Assembly (NCBI GenBank): GCA_024637155.1
Contig: JAGXFR010000022.1
Location: 85,917 to 149,916 of the forward strand
DNA: 64,000 nt
Reading direction: 5' to 3'
DNA from: Burkholderiaceae bacterium
GTDB taxonomy: Bacteria; Pseudomonadota; Gammaproteobacteria; Burkholderiales; Burkholderiaceae_E
Below the pieces are notes generated by a model. It saw nothing but the letters and a program-made list of their open reading frames with translations. It did no database searches and was not told where the DNA came from. Positions 56,192-63,811 of the stretch are shown in pieces (position 1 is the first letter of the stretch; each line of letters opens with the position of its first letter). Position numbers and translations under genes: made by a program.

Positions 56192-56740
56192 TTATTCGGT
56201 CTTGCAGTCCTGGGCGATCGTGCGGCGCAGTTCGGCGCCGTGCTGTGCGCGTTCGACGTCGCTGACGAACTGGCGCACGCCATTGGCGTCGACCCGGTTC
56301 ACGCGCGCGCCGCTCTCGAGCGTGCGCAGGCTCGCTCGCATGTCCTCGCAGGCACGCGCAGTCTTCTCTGCGAGAAGGGTTTTTTCCTGCTGTTTCGTCT
56401 CTGCTTCCATGCGCTCGGTGCGTCGCTTGCGAAACTGCGCATCACGCTCGACGATCGAGTTGCCGGGGGCCGCGTTGGCCGTGGGCGCAGGGGGTGCAGA
56501 TACGGTTCCAGGCGTCGCCGCGCTCGGTGCGCTCGGCGCTACGGCCGGCTGGGAGTCGGCAGCCGCGGGCGCGCTCGGGGGGCGTCGCAGGATCTGCACA
56601 GCCTTGACGTCACTCGGCGGCGGCATGTCCGAATACACCATCCGGCCGGATCCGTCGCGCCACTGGTAATGGGACGCAGCGCCCGCCGCAGTGCAGACGA
56701 GCGCGAGGACGATTGCGAGGACGGGTTGCAGGGTCTTCAT
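56192..56740 (-). CDS. DUF4124 domain-containing exported protein
   Basis: A 182-residue exported protein. A signal peptide (MKTLQPVLAIVLALVCTAAGA) is followed by a DUF4124 domain (SHYQWRDGSGRMVYSDMPPP), an Ala/Pro linker, and a charged helical C-terminal half with RTERMEAETKQQEKTLLAEK. Proteins of this type are common near guaB in betaproteobacteria and have no known function. I chose ATG at 56740 because the signal peptide starts there; an ATG at 56752 is also in frame. It is divergent from guaB. Confidence 0.8.
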   Translation of the reverse strand: MKTLQPVLAIVLALVCTAAGAASHYQWRDGSGRMVYSDMPPPSDVKAVQILRRPPSAPAAADSQPAVAPSAPSAATPGTVSAPPAPTANAAPGNSIVERDAQFRKRRTERMEAETKQQEKTLLAEKTARACEDMRASLRTLESGARVNRVDANGVRQFVSDVERAQHGAELRRTIAQDCKTE

Positions 56741-56816
56741 CGTAGGTTCCATAGCGGAGCGGTTTTCCCGGATTCTCGACTGGCGCACCCGCATGTGGCG
56801 TGCCTCGCCCGACGAG

Positions 56817-56877
56817 GGGGCGCCGACGCGGGCCAGACGGCGCCCCATGCTCTGTTCCTGCACCCCTTCGGTATAAT
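56817..56877 (+). promoter_or_regulatory. guaB promoter with upstream inverted repeat
   Basis: A perfect TATAAT at 56872-56877 lies 24 bp before the guaB ATG, behind a GAGAGGGG RBS. The -35 is weak. Upstream, GGGGCGCCG (56817-56825) and CGGCGCCCC (56838-56846) form an exact inverted repeat spaced 12 bp, possibly an operator or an activator site. Confidence 0.6.
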
Positions 56878-56901
56878 GCCGCTTTGCGCCGAGAGGGGCT
56901 C

Positions 56902-58365
56902 ATGCGACTGGCTAAAAAGGCATTGACGTTCGACGACGTCCTGCTCATCCCCGCATTTTCCGACGTCCTGCCCGGCGACACCTCCCTGAAAACGCGTCTG
57001 ACGCGCAACATCGCGCTGGGCATCCCGCTGGTGTCGGCCGCGATGGACACCGTCACCGAGGCGGGACTCGCCATCGCGATCGCCCAGGAAGGCGGGATGG
57101 GCGTGGTGCACAAGAACCTGAGCCCCGAACGCCAGGCGGCGGAGGTGGCGAAGGTCAAGCGCTATGAGTCCGGCATCCTGCGTGACCCGATCACGATTTC
57201 GCCCGAGATGAAGGTGCGCGACGTGATTGCGCTCACGCGCCAGCACAAGATCTCAGGGCTCCCGGTCATCAATCCGGATGGATCCGTTGCCGGCATCGTC
57301 ACCAACCGCGACCTGCGCTTCGAGACCCGCCTCGACGAACCGGTGCGCACGATCATGACCCCGCGTGAGCGCCTGATCACGGTGATGGAAGGTGCGACAC
57401 CCGAAGACGGCCAGGCGCTGATGCATGTGCACCGCCTCGAGCGCGTGCTCGTGGTGAACGACGCGTTTCAGTTGCGTGGCCTGATGACCGTCAAGGACAT
57501 CGTCAAGGCAACCGAGTATCCCAACGCCGCGAAGGACTCGCAGGGCAAGCTGCGCTGCGGCGCGGCGGTCGGCGTCGCGGCGGACACCGAGGAGCGCGTC
57601 GAACGACTGGCGCGCGCCGGTGTGGACGCCATCGTCGTCGACACCGCGCACGGGCACAGCGCCGGAGTGATCGCGCGGATTCGCTGGATCAAGAAGAACT
57701 TCCCGGCCGTTGACGTGATCGGCGGAAACATCGCCACCGCGGACGCCGCGCGCGCCCTGATGGAGGCCGGCGCCGACGCAGTCAAGGTCGGGATCGGTCC
57801 GGGGTCGATCTGCACCACGCGCATCATCGCCGGCGTCGGCGTGCCGCAGATCACCGCGATCGAAGATGTGGCGCGCGCGCTGGCCGGCTCCGATGTACCG
57901 ATGATCGCCGACGGCGGCATCCGCTATTCGGGCGACGTCGCCAAGGCGATCGCTGCCGGGGCGGACACCGTGATGCTCGGCTCGATGTTCGCGGGAACCG
58001 AGGAAGCGCCCGGTGAGGTGATCCTCTATCAGGGTCGCTCCTACAAGAGCTACCGTGGCATGGGATCGCTCGGCGCGATGAGCGAAGGTGCGGCGGATCG
58101 CTACTTCCAGGATTCATCGTCCAACGTCGACAAGCTGGTCCCCGAAGGGATCGAAGGGCGCGTCCCGTACAAAGGTTCGGTCGTCGCGATCATCTACCAG
58201 CTCTGCGGCGGGGTGCGCGCCAGCATGGGCTACTGCGGTTGCGCGTCGATCGCCGAGATGCGCGAGCGCGCCCAGTTCGTCGAGATCACGGCGGCCGGGG
58301 TTCGCGAGTCACACGTGCACGACGTCCAGATCACCAAGGAAGCGCCGAACTATCACATCGAATAG
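56902..58365 (+). CDS. guaB: IMP dehydrogenase
   Basis: A 487-residue IMPDH, the committed step of guanine nucleotide synthesis. The catalytic Cys304 lies in [18 protein letters not shown]; a tandem CBS (Bateman) domain spans about 95-205; the mobile flap and the C-terminal [20 protein letters not shown] are standard. It has its own strong -10 and is followed by guaA after 21 bp, forming the usual guaBA operon. Confidence 0.97.
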   Translation: MRLAKKALTFDDVLLIPAFSDVLPGDTSLKTRLTRNIALGIPLVSAAMDTVTEAGLAIAIAQEGGMGVVHKNLSPERQAAEVAKVKRYESGILRDPITISPEMKVRDVIALTRQHKISGLPVINPDGSVAGIVTNRDLRFETRLDEPVRTIMTPRERLITVMEGATPEDGQALMHVHRLERVLVVNDAFQLRGLMTVKDIVKATEYPNAAKDSQGKLRCGAAVGVAADTEERVERLARAGVDAIVVDTAHGHSAGVIARIRWIKKNFPAVDVIGGNIATADAARALMEAGADAVKVGIGPGSICTTRIIAGVGVPQITAIEDVARALAGSDVPMIADGGIRYSGDVAKAIAAGADTVMLGSMFAGTEEAPGEVILYQGRSYKSYRGMGSLGAMSEGAADRYFQDSSSNVDKLVPEGIEGRVPYKGSVVAIIYQLCGGVRASMGYCGCASIAEMRERAQFVEITAAGVRESHVHDVQITKEAPNYHIE

Positions 58366-58386
58366 GCGGCGCTCGCGTCCCTGACC

Positions 58387-59979
58387 ATGCACGACAAGAT
58401 CCTGATCGTCGATTTCGGCTCCCAGGTCACGCAGCTGATTGCACGCCGCGTCCGGGAACTCAACGTCTACTGCGAAATCCACCCCTTCGACGATTGCGCA
58501 GGGACGCTCGCGGACTGGATCGCGGAGGGTTCGCTGCGCGGGGTGGTCCTCTCGGGCGGACCCGATTCGGTCACCGTCGCGCAAAGTCCGCGCATTCCCC
58601 AGCCGATTTTCGACGCGGGCGTGCCGCTGCTGGGCATCTGCTATGGGATGCAGGCGATGGCCGTGCAGCTTGGCGGCAGCGTCGCGGCGGGGCATCCGCG
58701 CGAATTCGGCCATGCGCAGGTGCGGGCACGCGGACACACGCGGCTGCTCGACGGCATCGAGGACTTGCGCACGTCCGCCGGCCACGCCATGCTCGACGTG
58801 TGGATGAGCCACGGCGACAAGGTGGGTGACATGCCCGCGGGTTTTCGGTTGATGGCCTCGGGCGCGAACTGCCCGATTGCCGGAATGGCGGACGAGAATC
58901 GCGGCTATTACGGTGTGCAGTGGCATCCCGAGGTGACGCACACCCGTCAGGGCCGTGCGATTTACGAGCGTTTCGTCCTCGGAATCTGCGCGGCGCGCCC
59001 CGACTGGACGATGCCCGGTTTCGTCGATGAGGCCATTGCGCGCATTCACGCGCAGGTGGGCGACGAGCATGTGATCCTCGGACTCTCCGGGGGAGTGGAT
59101 TCGTCGGTGGCGGCGGCGCTGATTCACCGGGCCATCGGCACGCGGCTCACCTGCGTGTTCGTTGACCACGGCCTGTTGCGTCACGCCGAGGCCGAGCAGG
59201 TCATGGACACGTTTGCGCGCAACATGGGACTGCATGTGATCCATGTCGATGCGGCCGCACAATTCCTCGGCCAGCTCGCCGGGGTCGCCGACCCCGAAGC
59301 CAAACGCAAGATCATCGGCAAGGAATTCGTCGAGGTGTTCCAGCGCGAGGCAGCGGCAATTCCCGAAGCGAAGTGGCTCGCGCAGGGAACCATCTATCCG
59401 GACGTGATCGAATCGGCCGGGGCCAAGAGCAAGAAGGCGCACTCGATCAAGTCGCACCACAACGTCGGCGGACTTCCCGAGACGCTGCACCTCAAACTGC
59501 TCGAGCCGCTGCGCGATCTGTTCAAGGACGAGGTTCGCAAGCTCGGCGTCGCGCTTGGCCTGCCGCGCGAGATGGTCTACCGGCATCCCTTTCCGGGGCC
59601 GGGACTGGGTGTGCGCATCCTGGGCGAAGTGCGCCCCGAGTTCGCGCAGATGCTGCGCCAGGCCGACGCGATCTTCATCGAGGAGTTGCGCGGCACGCGC
59701 GACCTGGACGGGGAGAGCTGGTACGACAAGACGGCGCAGGCCTTTGCCGTGTTCCTGCCCGTGAAGTCGGTGGGCGTGATGGGCGACGGACGCACCTACG
59801 AGTACGTCGTGGCGCTGCGCGCGGTGCAGACGCAGGACTTCATGACCGCGCACTGGGCGCACCTGCCCCACGAGCTGCTGGCGCGCGTATCGAATCGCAT
59901 CATCAACGAGGTGCGCGGCGTCAACCGCGTGGTCTACGACATCTCGGGCAAGCCGCCAGCGACCATCGAGTGGGAGTAG
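58387..59979 (+). CDS. guaA: GMP synthase (glutamine-hydrolysing)
   Basis: A 530-residue GMP synthase. The class I glutamine amidotransferase domain has Cys85 in LLGICYGMQ with the His/Glu pair in QWHPEVTHT. The PP-loop ATP pyrophosphatase has LSGGVDSS (about 232-239), and the dimerisation domain ends PPATIEWE. The last bases, GAGTGGGAGTAG, are the conserved 3' end used as an integration target by guaA-associated islands. The gene is intact, and accessory DNA begins directly after it. Confidence 0.97.
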   Translation: MHDKILIVDFGSQVTQLIARRVRELNVYCEIHPFDDCAGTLADWIAEGSLRGVVLSGGPDSVTVAQSPRIPQPIFDAGVPLLGICYGMQAMAVQLGGSVAAGHPREFGHAQVRARGHTRLLDGIEDLRTSAGHAMLDVWMSHGDKVGDMPAGFRLMASGANCPIAGMADENRGYYGVQWHPEVTHTRQGRAIYERFVLGICAARPDWTMPGFVDEAIARIHAQVGDEHVILGLSGGVDSSVAAALIHRAIGTRLTCVFVDHGLLRHAEAEQVMDTFARNMGLHVIHVDAAAQFLGQLAGVADPEAKRKIIGKEFVEVFQREAAAIPEAKWLAQGTIYPDVIESAGAKSKKAHSIKSHHNVGGLPETLHLKLLEPLRDLFKDEVRKLGVALGLPREMVYRHPFPGPGLGVRILGEVRPEFAQMLRQADAIFIEELRGTRDLDGESWYDKTAQAFAVFLPVKSVGVMGDGRTYEYVVALRAVQTQDFMTAHWAHLPHELLARVSNRIINEVRGVNRVVYDISGKPPATIEWE

Positions 59980-59983
59980 GTTT

Positions 59984-60015
59984 CGAGATCTATCGGGGTC
60001 TATCGAGATCTATCG
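59984..60015. repeat. Two direct copies of CGAGATCTATCG after guaA
   Basis: CGAGATCTATCG occurs at 59984-59995 and again at 60004-60015, a 20-bp period, with a partial copy (GGTCTATCG) between. The array starts five bases after the guaA stop. It could be an accessory site for the integrase/excisionase of an island or a simple duplication. Confidence 0.6.
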
Positions 60016-60465
60016 CTGGGATGCCCTTCAATCTGACGGTAAATCTCGAGTGCGAAGTCGAGCATCCATGCGGGTTTCCGGGCGATCGACCGATTGGGCG
60101 CGCAGACGGTAAATTCCCGCGCTCCCCGGCGATAGGGAGCACCGGTGCGTCGCGCCTCGTGGCTCCGCCCCGAGCAAGGGAATGGAAGGGCAGGGGATGA
60201 GACAACTTGCCTGTCGTTGATCTTTGGTACTACATCATCAACGGGAACGCTCTCCGAGCGTCGATCCAGCCGTGGCGACCGCCGGAGATGGCCATGCTTG
60301 GTGGCCTTGATTCCCGAGCCGTACGAAGCCCACGGCCACTGGGTATTGAATGCCCGCAATGCGTTGGACAGCGGTCGCACGTTCGAGCGCGGTGGCCGGC
60401 AAGACCGAGCCAGTAACAGTCGGCCAGCGTCGCCACCCAAATTGCCCGAAAGCGGTCATTGGCCT
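60016..60465. other. Non-coding or decayed stretch downstream of guaA
   Basis: About 450 bp in which no frame on either strand gives a recognisable protein. Open frames exist on both strands, but their translations look like random high-GC sequence. It joins guaA to the integrase remnant and may contain decayed upstream parts of that gene. Confidence 0.5.
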
Positions 60466-60600
60466 TGGTTTCATGTCGTTGGGAAGCGTGGGAGAAGTGC
60501 AGCTGTTCGCACTGGGGGAGTTGGGCAGCTGGGAGCTTCCGGAGTAGTGCAGCGTTATGCGCAGCTCGCTGCGGATCATCTGGCGCCCTATGCGGAACGC
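60466..60600 (+). pseudogene. Tyrosine recombinase (phage-type integrase) C-terminal remnant
   Basis: LFALGELGSWELPE (codons 60503-60544) and VQRYAQLAADHLAPYAER (60547-60600) are consecutive parts of an integrase C-terminus, with the catalytic Tyr at 60556-60558. They lie in different frames; one missing base next to 60544 explains the shift and the TAG it creates. A degraded HxLRHTWASW-like box can just be seen at 60466-60500. The rest of the gene is absent. It sits about 490 bp from the guaA 3' end, where an island integrase would be expected. Confidence 0.7.
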
Positions 60601-60663
60601 CCCGGTTCATTGACGCCGAAGCCCGAGGCCGAACATTTCTTCGCGCGACAACAGAAAAAGTCT

Positions 60664-61683
60664 TTAGCTATTCGCGCTTCGTCTCATGAAGGTGAGCAGC
60701 GACTTTTCCGCAGCGTGCAGCTTTCGGCCGCGGTAGGTAATCAATTCGTCAAGCGTATTAAAGTACCTGCCAATCATTTTTCCCTTCTCGAAGCTATTGA
60801 GGATCTCGGGACAGATATAAGAACTGCGGCACACAGCCGGTGTGTTACCGAGAATATCAGCCGTCTCCTTAATCGCTTCGATTACCTTCCGCTTTCGCGA
60901 AGCGCTCTTCTCGACGCTTTCCGTGCCCAGCCTCGCCAGCGCACATGCACAAACGAGCGTACCCGCCCACGTGCGAAAATCTTTAGCGCTGAAGTTTTCG
61001 CCCATTACTTCACGAATGTAGTCGTTGATGTGATAGCGCGTTACGTTTACGAACTCACCATCGCCGTTTTGATATTTGAAGACTTCTCGTGATGGGTGCT
61101 TGAGCAAGCTCCTGACAATCTTGGAGACCTGGCGGTCCTTCAGTTGGTGCTGTTGCTGCACTCCACATTTGCCGGTGAAATCGAATTCGACTACGTCGCC
61201 TTTAACCTTGACATGCCTGGGCCGCAAAGTCGCCAAACCAAAACTTCCATTTTCACCAGCATAAACCTCGCCTCCGGGTCGCAGGAAACATGTGGAAAGA
61301 ATCCTCAGCATCGCGGCCATCACCGGCTCTTTTTCCAGGCCCGGCTGCTTGATATGAGAAGCAACAGTCGCGCGCATTTTCGGCAGCGCTTCGGCAAACT
61401 TGATCAGCCGCTTGAACTTCCTAGCCTCTTGCCGCCTGACGTGATTTGCATGATAAAGAGACTGCAAACGACCGGCGGCATCTCTCCCGATTGCCTGCAC
61501 GGCCCCGCCCGCGGCAGCGTTGATCCAAGCGTCACTCCAGGCAGGTGGGATTTTTAGTTCATCGATTCGTTGGAGATCCGCGGCGCTTACTTTAGTGCCG
61601 CCGGCACTTTTGTACTTGTACCCTCGCGCCGGTGTTCCCACGCGACGTATCCCCGACTTCTGAAGTTGTTCAAGTCGTGTCAT
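60664..61683 (-). CDS. DNA topoisomerase IB (poxvirus/Deinococcus type)
   Basis: A 339-residue type IB topoisomerase that relaxes supercoils by a 3'-phosphotyrosyl nick. Expected catalytic residues align with the Deinococcus enzyme: Arg135 (FLRPGGE), Lys172 (FTGKCG), Arg237 (DFRTWAGT), Asn280 (LGNTPAV) where poxviruses have His, and Tyr289 (SSYICPE). The N-terminal domain has NHVRRQEARKFKRLIKFAEAL. Codon choice is more AT-tolerant than in the core genes, suggesting transfer. It is the largest intact gene of the accessory patch. No Shine-Dalgarno is obvious before the ATG. Confidence 0.92.
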   Translation of the reverse strand: MTRLEQLQKSGIRRVGTPARGYKYKSAGGTKVSAADLQRIDELKIPPAWSDAWINAAAGGAVQAIGRDAAGRLQSLYHANHVRRQEARKFKRLIKFAEALPKMRATVASHIKQPGLEKEPVMAAMLRILSTCFLRPGGEVYAGENGSFGLATLRPRHVKVKGDVVEFDFTGKCGVQQQHQLKDRQVSKIVRSLLKHPSREVFKYQNGDGEFVNVTRYHINDYIREVMGENFSAKDFRTWAGTLVCACALARLGTESVEKSASRKRKVIEAIKETADILGNTPAVCRSSYICPEILNSFEKGKMIGRYFNTLDELITYRGRKLHAAEKSLLTFMRRSANS

Positions 61684-61714
61684 CGAAAATATGAACTTGG
61701 AAAACAGCGGGCGC

Positions 61715-61735
61715 GACCAGAGCGTGGCTCTGATC
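61715..61735. promoter_or_regulatory. Inverted repeat upstream of topoisomerase IB
   Basis: GACCAGAGC-GTG-GCTCTGATC, 9-bp arms with one mismatch, 32 bp upstream of the topoisomerase ATG. No T-run follows, so it looks more like an operator or leader hairpin. The surrounding 180-bp gap (61684-61863) holds no gene. Confidence 0.4.
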
Positions 61736-61863
61736 TCACGTCACGGCAACGGGCTGATCCGCCCACTTTTCGCAGGATTTCCGAGCGGACACCGACGTCC
61801 GGCTTTGCAGAGAATTGAGCCGGACGTGGCTTGGATTTTTGGCGCAGCGAGCCAAGTCTTCCA

Positions 61864-62055
61864 CTACCGTTCCTCCGCTCCGGGGTGATTGGACTTTTTG
61901 GCGTTCACGGCGAACAGCGCGCGCTTGGCGTAGATTCCGCCCTTCGATTTTTCCTTCGCGATGTCGGCCGTAGTGAGCTTGACCCCGGGAGCCTTACCGA
62001 CGTCCTTGTGAAGCTGATATTTCTTCAAGTGCAGTTCCATGGGCGCGCGTGCCAT
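61864..62055 (-). CDS. Small basic hypothetical protein
   Basis: A 63-residue Lys-rich protein (MELHLKKYQLHKDVGKAPG, then an AKEKSKGGIYAKRALFAVNA stretch). It resembles small conserved basic proteins of unknown function that I have seen beside stress genes, but I cannot name a family. The start could be 62055 or the internal ATG at 62040. It lies between the topoisomerase and the DUF1328 gene on the same strand with similar base composition, which supports it being real. Confidence 0.5.
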   Translation of the reverse strand: MARAPMELHLKKYQLHKDVGKAPGVKLTTADIAKEKSKGGIYAKRALFAVNAKKSNHPGAEER

Positions 62056-62091
62056 CTATTGCGCAGACGGTCGGCCGTAGATCCTTCGAAC

Positions 62092-62256
62092 TTATACGCC
62101 CGGGCGACGCCCGATTACACCAAAGACGACGGCCAAAATGATGCCGATGACGGCGAAAATCCAGGCTAGATTTACCGCGGTGCCGGCAATACCACTGAAA
62201 CCGAGAACGGCGGCGATCAGCGCGATGATGAAGAATGTTACGGCCCAAGAGATCAT
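62092..62256 (-). CDS. DUF1328 small membrane protein (YtjA family)
   Basis: A 54-residue protein with two hydrophobic helices separated by a Gly turn: MISWAVTFFIIALIAAVLGF, then AWIFAVIGIILAVVFGVIG, ending RRPGV. This is the UPF0391/DUF1328 family, often induced in stress or stationary phase; the function is unknown. A GGGAG Shine-Dalgarno precedes the ATG. Reading it needs the minus strand; the larger overlapping frames here are not protein-like. Confidence 0.88.
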   Translation of the reverse strand: MISWAVTFFIIALIAAVLGFSGIAGTAVNLAWIFAVIGIILAVVFGVIGRRPGV

Positions 62257-62331
62257 GTGCAACTCCCTCTTGCTAAAAGATCGGCGCGAACAAAAGTGTT
62301 TCTGGCCGCGCTATGACGTACGCGGCGCGTT

Positions 62332-62574
62332 TCAAGGCGAGCGCAGTACGACATCGAAAAAGTTACAGTAAAAATCCTCCGTTGTATGTTCGCTGCCCCA
62401 CAGTATCTCTCCCGCCTGATGAAACCAGAACGCCGTTTCCCGCTTTAACCTTGGTGCTGCGACCGCTTTATTCCACTTCTCCACGTCGGCAGCGATCACG
62501 CGCGCATACGCTTCGGGCGTGTTGCCGCCGAGCTTGGCGCCCAGATCGTAGAGCTGTTTTGCGAAGTTTGGCTG
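62332..62574 (-). pseudogene. C-terminal remnant of a Bug/TctC-type solute-binding protein
   Basis: The minus-strand frame ends at a TGA at 62334-62332. Its first part reads FAKQLYDLGAKLGGNTPEA then YARVIAADVEKWNKAVAA, which is the typical C-terminus of tripartite tricarboxylate receptors, followed by unrelated read-through to the stop. An upstream in-frame TAA cuts it off, and no start or N-terminal domain is present. It is a stranded fragment of a 320-residue gene, consistent with insertions and deletions in this patch. Confidence 0.6.
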
Positions 62575-62718
62575 TTACGTTGTACGTATTTGGCAGACTG
62601 CCCACTATCGCATAATGCGATTGACCGCAACGGGTCGGCAACGGCCTGTCAGCGGAAGTCGGCGGCTGGCGGCTGTGCGGCCCACTGCCGACATTCAGTT
62701 TAGGATGCAGAAGGGAGG

Positions 62719-62749
62719 TTGCGCGTTGGTTATCATCTGATGATATAGT
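62719..62749 (+). promoter_or_regulatory. Promoter with palindromic operator for the TumE-TumA pair
   Basis: TTGCGC (62719-62724) and TATAGT (62744-62749), spaced 19 bp, precede the toxin ATG by 9 bp. The perfect palindrome TATCATC-T-GATGATA at 62731-62745 covers the spacer and the first bases of the -10, well placed for repression by the antitoxin. Confidence 0.55.
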
Positions 62750-62758
62750 CTGGGGCAG

Positions 62759-63124
62759 ATGAACAGTCCCGACATCGGCCTCGACACGCTACTTGATCTG
62801 GACGGCAGCATCCTGGAGCAAGAGGGCGGCTACTGGATCAAGATCGAGGTGCTGCGGATCCCGACGTCGGAGCATGCTCATCATGGCATCAGGTACAGCC
62901 TGACGCTGCACGACAAGTATGGCGCCTGAGTCCTGGGCTACGACAACGCACATGCGGTGAAGCCGCCGAAAAAGTCCAAGTTCTCCGGGCAGCGCCTGCC
63001 CTACGATCATCGTCACCGGAACTCGAGCGACAAGGGCGTGCCCTACGCGTTCGAATCGGCGTATCGGCTGTTGGAGGACTTCTTCGCAGAAGTGGATCGG
63101 GTGATCAAGGAAGCACAGCAATGA
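62759..63124 (+). pseudogene. TumE-family toxin (DUF6516), in-frame TGA
   Basis: The reading frame gives a full 121-codon TumE-like protein apart from one TGA at codon 57 (62927-62929). Before it comes GGYWIKIEVLRIP and IRYSLTLHDKYGA; after it VLGYDNAHAVKPPKKSKFSG and VPYAFESAYRLLEDFFAEVD. Relatives have Arg at this point, so a CGA-to-TGA change is the likely cause. TumE is the toxin half of a type II system. The stop overlaps the antitoxin ATG (ATGA). The truncated 56-residue product would lack the C-terminal half. Confidence 0.78.
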
Positions 63125-63474
63125 AGACCATCGTCATCGGCGTGATGCCCCAGGAGCAAATCCGGGCGCGGGCGATCGCCATCGCCAAAGGCGAGTACAA
63201 GCCCAAGCCGGGCGAGCCCAAGATCTGGTTCACCTCCATGAAGTCGGTGGCCGAGGTACTGAGCGACCAGAACCGCGCGCTGCTCAAGGTGATTCGGGAG
63301 AGCAACCCCGATTCCATCGCGGTGCTGGCCAAGGCCACGGGACGGCAACCCGGCAATCTGTCGCGCACCTTGAAGATGATGTCGCGCTACGGATTGGTAG
63401 AATTGCAACGCGAAAAGACCCGCGTCAGGCCGGTCGTGAAGGCGACCGAGTTTCGGATCCTGGCAGCCGCCTGA
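63121..63474 (+). CDS. TumA-type antitoxin, HVO_A0114 family DNA-binding protein
   Basis: A 117-residue protein with a C-terminal winged helix-turn-helix. IWFTSMKSVAEVLSDQNRAL, LAKATGRQPGNLSRTLKMM and VRPVVKATEFRILAA are hallmarks of the HVO_A0114 family of antitoxins paired with TumE. It would neutralise the toxin and repress the operon by binding the upstream palindrome. The frame is intact. It survives although the toxin frame is broken. Confidence 0.87.
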   Translation: MKTIVIGVMPQEQIRARAIAIAKGEYKPKPGEPKIWFTSMKSVAEVLSDQNRALLKVIRESNPDSIAVLAKATGRQPGNLSRTLKMMSRYGLVELQREKTRVRPVVKATEFRILAAA

Positions 63475-63811
63475 GATCGTGTGCTCGCCTGTTTCGCGAC
63501 CGAGTCACTGCCGTGCGTCGGGGCAGGGCGGCCGCATGCTCTTCTTGGCTGCGCGGGACGATCCGGCACCGCCAGATCGTTCGCCGAGAGTTGTGCAACT
63601 CGATAGACCTCGAAGGAGACTTTCAACTGCACCGCCCGTGCTGCACCGTGACGGTAAAAATGTTGTCGAGAAAGTGATTCGGGACAACAGCTTAAGGCTT
63701 TTGATGTCGCCGCTTCTTGGACGCTTTCGCGACCGACACGGGCGCGCGCGCTCTCTCGCCAGCGTTGTGCGGAATCGGCGCGGCGATCAGGCGCTTTGGT
63801 CGAGTCGAAGG
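63475..63811. other. Gene-free stretch between the antitoxin and the edge gene
   Basis: About 337 bp with no protein-like frame on either strand and no clear terminator after the antitoxin gene. It may hold decayed mobile DNA, but I recognise nothing in it. Confidence 0.5.

Noticed and set aside
60000..60440. A 146-codon minus-strand frame downstream of guaA
   Set aside because: No family resemblance, no ribosome-binding site, and low-complexity Arg/Ser/Pro composition. It overlaps other equally open frames.
62927..62929. TGA in the TumE frame as a selenocysteine codon, given mnmH in the same window
   Set aside because: Relatives have Arg, not Cys, at this site; no SECIS-like hairpin is seen after the TGA; and MnmH concerns tRNA selenation, not selenocysteine insertion.
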